Below, one piece after another: positions 58,139 through 64,000 of a stretch of DNA of 64,000 nucleotides. Every line of letters starts with the position of its first letter. Positions within the stretch are counted from its first letter, which is position 1. Made by a program: the position numbers and the translations under genes. This stretch comes from Stenotrophomonas sp. SAM-B (lineage in GTDB: Bacteria > Pseudomonadota > Gammaproteobacteria > Xanthomonadales > Xanthomonadaceae), in NCBI RefSeq assembly GCF_013387485.1, contig NZ_JABBXB010000013.1, positions 1 to 64,000 on the forward strand, read 5' to 3'. Below the pieces are notes generated by a model. That model did no database searches. It worked only from the letters and a program-made list of their open reading frames with translations, and was not told the DNA's origin.

Positions 58139-59031
58139 ACACCCCCGCCCCCGCCTCCGCCCCGACCGCCGCCACCCTGATCATCGTCAGTGGCCTGTCC
58201 GGTTCCGGCAAGACGGTCGCGCTGAAGACCTTCGAAGACCTCGACTACTACTGCTCGGACAACCTGCCGATCGACCTGCTGCCGGATTTCGTGCGCAGCC
58301 TGCTCGGTGATCCCGGCCGCGAAGCCCCGCGACGGCTCGCGGTCGGCATCGACGTACGCGCGCAGAGCGACCTGACCCAGCTCTCGCACTGGCGCGAAGA
58401 TGCCAAGGCCGCCGGCCTGGATGCGCAGCTGCTGTTCTTCGATGCCACCGATGAAAGCCTGCTCAAGCGCTACGCCGACACCCGTCGCCGCCATCCGCTG
58501 AGCCAGCTTGGCCTGTCGCTGCCCGAAGCGATCGCCCGCGAACGCGAACTCACCGCGCCGCTGCGCCGCGCCGCCGATGCGGTGATCGATACCACCAGCC
58601 TCAACGTGCACCAGCTGCGCCGCAAGGTCGTGACCGAATTCGCGCTCGCCTACGGCAACAAACTGTCGCTGCTGTTCGAATCGTTCGCCTACAAGCGCGG
58701 CGTCCCGGCCGAAGCCGACTTCGTGTTCGACGTGCGCGTGCTGCCCAATCCACACTGGGACCCGGAGCTGCGCCCGCTGTCCGGCCGCGATGCCGGCGTG
58801 CGCGAGCATCTGGACGAACAGCCCGATGTGCAGCGCTACGCGGCCCAGCTCGTCGATTTCCTCGATACCTGGCTGCCGCGGCTGGGCAATGACACCCGCA
58901 GCTACGTCACCGTCGCCTTCGGCTGCACCGGCGGCAAGCACCGCTCGGTCTACATGGCCGAACGCATGGCCCGCCATGCCCGCGACCAGGGCTGGCCCGA
59001 AGTGGCCACCTTCCACCGGGAACTGGACTGA
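58135..59031 (+). CDS. rapZ: RNase adapter protein RapZ
   Basis: A 298-residue RapZ. The P-loop is [20 protein letters not shown] near residues 16-30 and the C-terminal domain holds the diagnostic [18 protein letters not shown] and the [19 protein letters not shown] segment. In E. coli RapZ senses glucosamine-6-phosphate and directs RNase E to GlmZ, controlling GlmS, the supply of amino sugar to peptidoglycan and LPS. The small RNA partner was not found here. Overlaps hprK. Confidence 0.95.
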   Translation: MNTPAPASAPTAATLIIVSGLSGSGKTVALKTFEDLDYYCSDNLPIDLLPDFVRSLLGDPGREAPRRLAVGIDVRAQSDLTQLSHWREDAKAAGLDAQLLFFDATDESLLKRYADTRRRHPLSQLGLSLPEAIARERELTAPLRRAADAVIDTTSLNVHQLRRKVVTEFALAYGNKLSLLFESFAYKRGVPAEADFVFDVRVLPNPHWDPELRPLSGRDAGVREHLDEQPDVQRYAAQLVDFLDTWLPRLGNDTRSYVTVAFGCTGGKHRSVYMAERMARHARDQGWPEVATFHRELD

Positions 59032-59159
59032 ACGCGGCACTTCCGGACCGCCCTGTCCTGCCCCGACCCGGGACAGGCCATCGGCACGCTGAACCGCGGA
59101 ACACAGCAGTCTTTCACGCGTGCTATCGCCAATTCATGTTGACCTGTTAACGTTCGGGA

Positions 59160-59552
59160 ATGACCTGTGGCATTCTCCTCGTAACTCATCCCGGTGTCGG
59201 CACGGCCCTGCTGGACGTGGCGACACGGCTGCTGCGGCACCTGCCGCTGAAGACCGAAGCTTTCGAAGTACCGTTCGACGCAGATATGGACGTCCTGCTC
59301 CCGCTCGCCTCGGCCGCTTTGCGCCGGGTGGACAGTGGACAGGGCGTGCTGATCCTGACCGACCTGTACGGCGCCAGCCCCAGCAATCTGGCCGGGCAAC
59401 TGGCGCGTCTGGGCACCCCCGCACGCCGGGTTTCGGCGCTGAGCCTGCCGATGTTGATGCGGGTGATGAATTATCCGGAACAGGGACTGGATCAACTGCC
59501 TGCCACAGCCGCGGCAGGCACTCGCAATGGAGCGATTGTCGACGATGCTTGA
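59160..59552 (+). CDS. PTS EIIA component, mannose/fructose type
   Basis: A 130-residue EIIA-Man fold protein. The phosphorylated His is His10 in MTCGILLVTHPGVGTALLDV; VLILTDLYGASPSNLAGQLA is also typical. No EIIB, EIIC or EIID permease subunits are encoded nearby, so it is probably regulatory. A 128-bp gap with an imperfect hairpin (59052-59077) separates it from rapZ, so it may have its own promoter. Overlaps the HPr gene by 8 bases. Confidence 0.92.
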   Translation: MTCGILLVTHPGVGTALLDVATRLLRHLPLKTEAFEVPFDADMDVLLPLASAALRRVDSGQGVLILTDLYGASPSNLAGQLARLGTPARRVSALSLPMLMRVMNYPEQGLDQLPATAAAGTRNGAIVDDA

Positions 59553-59814
59553 ACGTGAACTCACCGTATCCAACCGCCTGGGCCTGCATGCCCGCGCCAC
59601 TGCCAAGCTGGTGCAGGAGCTGGCGCCGTTCCGCTGCAACGTGACCATGGCCGCCAAAGGCCGTGAGATCAATGCCAAGAGCATCATGGGCGTCATGCTG
59701 CTGGCCGCCGGCCAGGGCACCCCGGTCACCGTACGCATCGACGGCGAAGACGAAGCCGCCGCGATGGACGCGGTGGTGGCCCTGTTCGAACGGCGTTTCG
59801 ACGAGGACAACTGA
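59545..59814 (+). CDS. ptsH: Phosphocarrier protein HPr
   Basis: An 89-residue HPr. His15 in SNRLGLHARATAK is the site phosphorylated by EI and Ser46 in EINAKSIMGVMLL is the site for HPr kinase; both positions fit exactly when the start is taken at 59545. An upstream in-frame start would add six residues and shift these numbers. It links EI to EIIA-Ntr and the mannose-type EIIA. Confidence 0.96.
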   Translation: MLERELTVSNRLGLHARATAKLVQELAPFRCNVTMAAKGREINAKSIMGVMLLAAGQGTPVTVRIDGEDEAAAMDAVVALFERRFDEDN

Positions 59815-59816
59815 GC

Positions 59817-61592
59817 ATGGGGGGGCAACCGCGATCGGGATCTTCCGCACCGGCCCGGACCGCGTCCGGGGCGATGCTGTTGTCCGGCCACGGTGCCTCG
59901 CGCGGCAATGCCCTGGGCCGTGCCCGGGTGCGCCTGCCGCATGCCCTGGAAGTCGCCGAGCAGCGCATTCCGCCGTCCAAGATCGACGCCGAACTGACGC
60001 GCCTGCATGTGGCCGTGGAAGCGGCACGCGGCGAAATGCACGATCTGCGGCAGCGCCTGCATGGCGCGCTCAACCAGGAGGTCGGCGAGTTCCTCGACCT
60101 GCATGCCCTGCTGCTCGATGACCCGGAGCTGCTGTTCGGGCTGGACGAGCTGATCCGAAGTGGCCCGTACAGCGCCGGCTATGCCCTGCGCGTGCAGCGC
60201 GATCGCCTGGCCAAGGTCTTCGATGGCATGGACGATGCCTACCTGAAGAGCCGCATGGACGACCTGGACCATGTGATCGGGCGCATCCATGCCTTCCTGC
60301 AGAAGCGCCCGCCGGACGTCAAAGGCATGGCCGGCGAGATCCTGATCTGCGACAACATCGCGCCCTCCGAGCTGGCCCAGCTGCAGGCCCACGGCGTGGT
60401 CGGCATCGTCACCGCCGGCGGCAGCGCACTGTCGCACAGCGCGATCCTGGCGCGCAGCCTGCACCTGCCCTTGATCGTCAACGTCCCGAACGTGCTGCAG
60501 AAGGTCGCCGACGGCGACGTGCTGATCATGGACGGCAGCGACGGCACGGTCACCATCAACCCGCAGGCACCGGACCTGCGCGATTACCGCGTGCGGCTGC
60601 GCGAACACGCGCGCGAACAGCGCGAGCTCGGCCGCCTGCGCACCAAGCCGAGCCGCACCCGCGACAACGTCGACATCGCCCTGCTGGCCAATGCCGAATC
60701 CAGCGAAGACGTCACCCAGGCGCATGCGCTGGGCGCACACGGGCTGGGCCTGTACCGCACCGAATTCCTGTTCCTGCAGCGCAACGAGCTGCCGGACGAG
60801 CAGGAACAGTTCGAGACCTACCGCGATGCCGCGCTCGGCATGAGCGGGCGGCCGGTCACCATCCGCACCCTGGACCTGGGCGCGGACAAGGCCGACCGCA
60901 CCGGGCTGACCCTGAGCAACGAAGAAAATCCCGCGCTGGGCCTGCGCGGCGTGCGGCTGTCGCTGGCCCGGCCGAAAGTGGCCGACACCCAGCTGCGCGC
61001 GATCCTGCGTGCGTCGGCCTACGGCAAGCTGCGCATCCTGATCCCGATGGTCAGCACCCGCGAGGAAATCCTCGCCGTGCGCCGGCGCCTGCACAAGCAG
61101 GCCGAGCTGCTGCGCGCCGAGGGCCACGAAGTCGCCGAGCACATCCCGTTCGGCGCGATGATCGAAGTCCCGGCCGCGGCGATCGCGCTGGAGAGCTTCA
61201 TCGACCTGGTCGACTTCCTCTCCATCGGCACCAACGATCTGGTCCAGTACCTGCTCGCCGCCGACCGCAACAACGAAGCCGTGGGCGAGCTGTATTCGCC
61301 GCTGCACCCGGCGGTGGTGCGGCTGCTGGCGCATATCCTGCGCACCGGCCAGGCCTACGACATCCCGGTGGCGGTCTGTGGCGAGATCGCGGGCGACCCG
61401 ATGATGACGCGCCTGCTGCTCGCGCTGGGCCTGACGGAATTCAGCCTGCACCCGGGCACGCTGCTGGAAGTGCGCCGCGCGGTGCGCGACAGCGACCTGT
61501 CCGTGCTGCAGGCGATGGCGCCCAAGCTGCTGCAGGCGCGCGACCGCCGCGGCATCGAACGCTGGATCGAGAAGGCCAGCCTGGACCGGTAG
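59817..61592 (+). CDS. ptsI: Phosphoenolpyruvate-protein phosphotransferase (EI)
   Basis: A 591-residue Enzyme I. The phosphohistidine is in TAGGSALSHSAILARSLHLP near residue 206; this loop has SAL where E. coli EI has RT. The PEP-binding domain shows LYRTEFLFLQRNELPDEQEQ, LDLGADKADRTG and IGTNDLVQYLLAADRNN. There is no N-terminal GAF domain, so it is EI rather than EI-Ntr (PtsP), although it probably feeds the regulatory EIIAs here. The start at 59817 gives a 19-residue extension; Met20 at 59874 is closer to the usual N-terminus. Confidence 0.94.
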   Translation: MGGQPRSGSSAPARTASGAMLLSGHGASRGNALGRARVRLPHALEVAEQRIPPSKIDAELTRLHVAVEAARGEMHDLRQRLHGALNQEVGEFLDLHALLLDDPELLFGLDELIRSGPYSAGYALRVQRDRLAKVFDGMDDAYLKSRMDDLDHVIGRIHAFLQKRPPDVKGMAGEILICDNIAPSELAQLQAHGVVGIVTAGGSALSHSAILARSLHLPLIVNVPNVLQKVADGDVLIMDGSDGTVTINPQAPDLRDYRVRLREHAREQRELGRLRTKPSRTRDNVDIALLANAESSEDVTQAHALGAHGLGLYRTEFLFLQRNELPDEQEQFETYRDAALGMSGRPVTIRTLDLGADKADRTGLTLSNEENPALGLRGVRLSLARPKVADTQLRAILRASAYGKLRILIPMVSTREEILAVRRRLHKQAELLRAEGHEVAEHIPFGAMIEVPAAAIALESFIDLVDFLSIGTNDLVQYLLAADRNNEAVGELYSPLHPAVVRLLAHILRTGQAYDIPVAVCGEIAGDPMMTRLLLALGLTEFSLHPGTLLEVRRAVRDSDLSVLQAMAPKLLQARDRRGIERWIEKASLDR

Positions 61593-61665
61593 TGCCGGCC
61601 GCTGGCCGGCTCCGCATGAACCTTCGGATCGGTATGCGTGGTTGCCGGCCAGCGGCCGGCACTAC
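61589..61665. repeat. SMAG-type palindrome dimer
   Basis: GTAGTGCCGGCCGCTGGCCG at the left and its mirror ending in GGCACTAC at the right, with about 32 bases between the arms. It starts within the ptsI stop codon and probably closes that transcript. Same family as 3244-3298. Confidence 0.85.
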
Positions 61666-61766
61666 CGGAGCGCTCCGTCCGATGCATGCATCCGCCCATC
61701 GCAACGGTCGTGCCCTACCCGATTGACACACAAGCACGCGATAATGACGCGGTGACCACCGCCCAT

Positions 61767-61802
61767 GCCGCATCCTCGACCGGATAGCGGCCTTTTTCTT
61801 TT
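61767..61802 (+). promoter_or_regulatory. Terminator-like hairpin in the mgtE leader
   Basis: GCCGCATCC and GGAT-A-GCGGC form a nine-pair stem with one bulged base and loop TCGACC, followed by CTTTTTCTTTTC. It lies 16 bp before the mgtE start codon. TTGACA at 61723 and TAATGA near 61742 lie upstream, but their spacing is not ideal. Either it attenuates mgtE or it ends an upstream transcript. Confidence 0.5.
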
Positions 61803-61818
61803 CCCGCAGGAGCTGTGC

Positions 61819-63180
61819 ATGGCCGAAGCCGTACGCCACGACAAGACGGCACGCCAGCTGCGGCTGTTGTCCGATGCTCTGGACAGCGGGCGACTGGGTC
61901 CGGTGCGCCGGCTGGTCAATACCCTGGCGCCGGCGGAGATCGGCAACCTGCTCGAATCGCTGCCCCCGGGCAAGCGCGAAATTGTCTGGGGCCTGGTCGA
62001 TCCGGAAGACGATGGCGAGGTACTGGTCCACGTCGGCGAGGAAGTGCGCGAAAGCCTGCTGGCCGACATGGACCCGGACGAGATCATCGCCGCGGTCGAA
62101 GACCTGGACATCGATGACCTTGCCGACCTGGTCGAAGACCTGCCGGACACGGTCATCGATGAAGTGCTCAAGTCGATGGACCGCGAGAACCGCGAGCGGC
62201 TCGAGCAGGTGCTCTCCTATCCCGAGGACAGCGCCGGCCGCCTGATGAACCCGGACGTGGTGACCGTGCGCGCCGACGTCAACGTCGATGTGGTGCTGCG
62301 TTATCTGCGCCTGCGCGGCGAACTGCCGGACCACACCGATCACCTGTTCGTGGTCAGCCGCCGCCATCAGTACCTCGGCCGGCTGTCGCTGGCCGCGCTG
62401 GTGACGCACGAGGACAACACCCCGATCAACCGCCTGATCGATGACGAACAGCCGGCGATCGACGTCGGCGAGAGCGCCGAGGAAGTCGCGCGCCAGTTCT
62501 CCGATCATGACTGGGTCTCCGCCCCGGTGGTGGACGACAACAACATCCTGCTCGGCCGCATCACCATCGATGACGTGGTCGACATCATCCGGTCGCAGGC
62601 CGAGCACCAGGCGCTGGGCGCGGCCGGTCTGGACGAAGAAGAAGATCTGTTCTCGCCGATCAAGCGCGCCGTGCGCGGTCGCGTGGTCTGGCTCGGCATC
62701 AACCTGTGCACCGCGTTCCTGGCGGCCAGCGTGATCGGCCAGTTCGAGCTGACCCTGCAGAAGGTGGTCGCCCTCGCCGTGCTGATGCCGATCGTCGCCG
62801 GCGTCGGCGGCAATGCGGCCGTGCAGGTACTGACCCTGATGGTGCGCGGCATCGCGCTGGGCCAGGTCGGCCAGAGCAACGCGCGCATCCTGCTGTGGAA
62901 GGAATCGCGGGTCGCGCTGATCAACGGCACCCTGATCGGCACCGTGGTCGGCATCATCGCCTACCTCTGGTTCCACAGCTTCCTGCTCTCGCTGGTGATC
63001 ACGATGGCGCTGATCATCAACTTCTGCGCGGCCGCCCTGGCCGGCGTCCTGCTGCCGCTGCTGCTCAAGCGCATGAATGTCGATCCGGCCGTGGCCGGCA
63101 CCGTGGTGGTCACCGCCGTCACCGACGTCATGGGCTTCTTCAGCTTCCTTGGCCTGGCCAGCCTGATCCTGCTGCACTGA
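61819..63180 (+). CDS. mgtE: Magnesium transporter MgtE
   Basis: A 453-residue Mg channel/transporter. The N-terminal acidic superhelical domain (ALDSGRLGPVRRLVNTLAPA to DDLADLVEDLPD) and a CBS pair (around PVVDDNNILLGRITIDDVVD) sense Mg; five C-terminal helices follow (LVTLxLxCTAF-like LGINLCTAFLAASVIGQF, PIVAGVGGNAAVQ with the selectivity-loop GGNAA, LIGTVVGIIAYLWF, LVITMALIINFCAAALAGV and VTDVMGFFSFLGLASLI). A strong AGGAG lies before the ATG at 61819. Not overlapping ptsI; a SMAG dimer and a hairpin lie between. Confidence 0.95.
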   Translation: MAEAVRHDKTARQLRLLSDALDSGRLGPVRRLVNTLAPAEIGNLLESLPPGKREIVWGLVDPEDDGEVLVHVGEEVRESLLADMDPDEIIAAVEDLDIDDLADLVEDLPDTVIDEVLKSMDRENRERLEQVLSYPEDSAGRLMNPDVVTVRADVNVDVVLRYLRLRGELPDHTDHLFVVSRRHQYLGRLSLAALVTHEDNTPINRLIDDEQPAIDVGESAEEVARQFSDHDWVSAPVVDDNNILLGRITIDDVVDIIRSQAEHQALGAAGLDEEEDLFSPIKRAVRGRVVWLGINLCTAFLAASVIGQFELTLQKVVALAVLMPIVAGVGGNAAVQVLTLMVRGIALGQVGQSNARILLWKESRVALINGTLIGTVVGIIAYLWFHSFLLSLVITMALIINFCAAALAGVLLPLLLKRMNVDPAVAGTVVVTAVTDVMGFFSFLGLASLILLH

Positions 63181-63194
63181 CCCTGGACTCCCGC

Positions 63195-63461
63195 ATGGCC
63201 GTGACCCTCGACAATTACTTCGTCCCCGGCTGGCGCGACGCGACCTATACATGCGCCGCCTGCGAATGGCAGGGCAGCGCGCGGCAGATGCCGATGGAGC
63301 TGCACGAAGACGAAGCGCAGTTCGACTGCCCGCAGTGCGAGAACCCGATCCTGCTGGTGGTGCACCCCAGCCTGGCCCAGGTGCAGGCCGCCGCCGCCGA
63401 GGGCCACCCCGAGGCGATCGAACAGCTGGACATCCTCGCCTCGGTACCGCGCCCGCACTGA
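63195..63461 (+). CDS. Small zinc-ribbon protein
   Basis: An 88-residue soluble protein with two Cys pairs, TCAACEWQG and DCPQCENP, spaced like a zinc ribbon. A C-terminal helix (QVQAAAAEGHPEAIEQLDIL) follows. I do not recognise a named family with certainty. It lies 14 bp after mgtE and is probably co-transcribed with it. Confidence 0.75.
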   Translation: MAVTLDNYFVPGWRDATYTCAACEWQGSARQMPMELHEDEAQFDCPQCENPILLVVHPSLAQVQAAAAEGHPEAIEQLDILASVPRPH

Positions 63462-63500
63462 TGCACTGCAAGATGCCCCGGCGCGCCACCGGGCCTAGAC

Positions 63501-63514
63501 TGAAATCGATTTCA
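63501..63514. promoter_or_regulatory. Candidate LacI-type operator upstream of the esterase
   Basis: TGAAATCGATTTCA is a perfect 14-bp palindrome with central CG, 15 bp before the start codon of the esterase gene. LacI/GalR repressors often bind such sites. Confidence 0.5.
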
Positions 63515-63528
63515 ATCAAGGCACGGCA

Positions 63529-64000
63529 ATGGCGCGACGCTGGGGTGGATGGCTGCTGTGGACGGTGGCGATGATGACGGTGGCCGGCTGTGCGAGCAGC
63601 CCCGATACGTCGGGTGGCCGGTTTGTCGGCCGCGCGGTCAAGGTCGATGGCCAGACCGCCTACTACCAGGTGTTCGTACCGCGCACCGCAGCCGCCTCGC
63701 GCGGCGACCTGCCAGTGGTGCTGTTCCTGCATGGCTCCGGCGAACGGGGTCGCGACGGCCGCCGGCAGACCCAGGCCGGTCTCGGGCCTTACCTGCGCCA
63801 GCACGCCGCCACCTTCCCCGCGTTGGTCGTGCTGCCGCAGACCCCGGACGACCAGGAATGGTCGGGCGGGAACAACCGCATCGCGCTGGCCGCGCTGGAT
63901 GCCGCCATCGCCGAATTCGGTGCTGATCCGCGGCGGCAGTACCTGACCGGCATGTCGATGGGCGGCTACGGCAGCTGGAACATCGCGCTGGACGCGCCAC
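63529..64000 (+). CDS. Lipoprotein alpha/beta-hydrolase (esterase), cut off by the window end
   Basis: The first 157 residues of a protein that continues past the window. The signal peptide ends in a lipobox (MTVAGCASSP), so the protein should be lipid-anchored at the envelope. LPVVLFLHGSGERG is the oxyanion segment and LTGMSMGGYGSW is the nucleophile elbow with the catalytic Ser, as in the phospholipase/carboxylesterase, PHB-depolymerase-like group. The acid and His lie beyond the end. A palindrome just upstream suggests sugar-responsive control. Confidence 0.85.
   Translation, partial: MARRWGGWLLWTVAMMTVAGCASSPDTSGGRFVGRAVKVDGQTAYYQVFVPRTAAASRGDLPVVLFLHGSGERGRDGRRQTQAGLGPYLRQHAATFPALVVLPQTPDDQEWSGGNNRIALAALDAAIAEFGADPRRQYLTGMSMGGYGSWNIALDAP

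Noticed and set aside
61723-61745. TTGACA and GATAAT as a complete promoter for mgtE
   Set aside because: Spacing is only 11 bp, too short for sigma-70. One of the two may be used with another partner, so no promoter is claimed.

Overview
The window is 64 kb of GC-rich chromosome from a member of the Xanthomonadaceae, most likely Stenotrophomonas. Three signs support this. Short palindromes ending in GTAG/CTAC match the SMAG repeat family described from S. maltophilia (3188-3298, 15962-15987, 61589-61665). The lysA/lysC fusion sits beside murL and murD2, the L-Glu route to peptidoglycan known from Xanthomonas. The ptsN-hprK-rapZ-EIIA-HPr-EI regulatory phosphotransferase cluster follows lpt/rpoN. 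No tRNA, rRNA, IS element, prophage or CRISPR array was seen; this is ordinary core genome with dense, often overlapping genes.

Layout. 1-3.3 kb: GH13 alpha-glucosidase and polyprenyl diphosphate synthase. 3.3-10.3 kb: dienelactone hydrolase, SMI1/KNR4 protein, then the minus-strand operon lysAC-murL-murD2. 10.5-17.2 kb: PhzF-like isomerase, YtcJ-like amidohydrolase, OsmC, a lysine-rich histone-like HU protein, small unknowns, a PfpI protein and a SET-domain protein. 17.3-23 kb: SUF iron-sulfur operon (rrf2-sufB-lprI-like-sufC-sufD-sufS), then a GNAT enzyme and a Rieske protein. 24-35.7 kb: three Fur-type promoters driving a Fiu/PiuA-like receptor with PiuC, a second TonB receptor, and a PepSY/DUF2271/DUF4198/ApbE/flavodoxin-reductase cassette, which looks like a flavin-based system that moves electrons across the inner membrane for iron use. 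35.7-43.4 kb: two L,D-transpeptidases, ComEA, an M20 peptidase, the amgK-murU muropeptide salvage pair and hda. 43.4-51.4 kb: permease, purM and purN, DUF3108 paralogues, murA and ibaG. 51.4-64 kb: kdsD-kdsC-lptC-lptA-lptB-rpoN-hpf-ptsN-hprK-rapZ-EIIA-HPr-EI, then mgtE, a zinc-ribbon protein and a truncated lipoprotein esterase.

Themes. Envelope construction is heavily represented: precursor synthesis (murA, murD2, murL, DAP from lysAC), recycling (amgK, murU), crosslinking (two L,D-transpeptidases) and LPS (kdsD, kdsC, lptABC). Iron handling is the second theme: SUF plus the Fur-controlled uptake/reduction block. The points I consider most worth follow-up are the Fur-controlled flavinylation cassette with an apparently leaderless ApbE, the SET-domain methyltransferase lying 2.3 kb from a histone-tail-like HU protein, the paired proline-rich leader proteins upstream of the two TonB receptors, a strongly coding small gene that lacks a standard start codon, and a terminator-like hairpin in the mgtE leader. 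Functions are inferred by reading the proteins; no database search was run.
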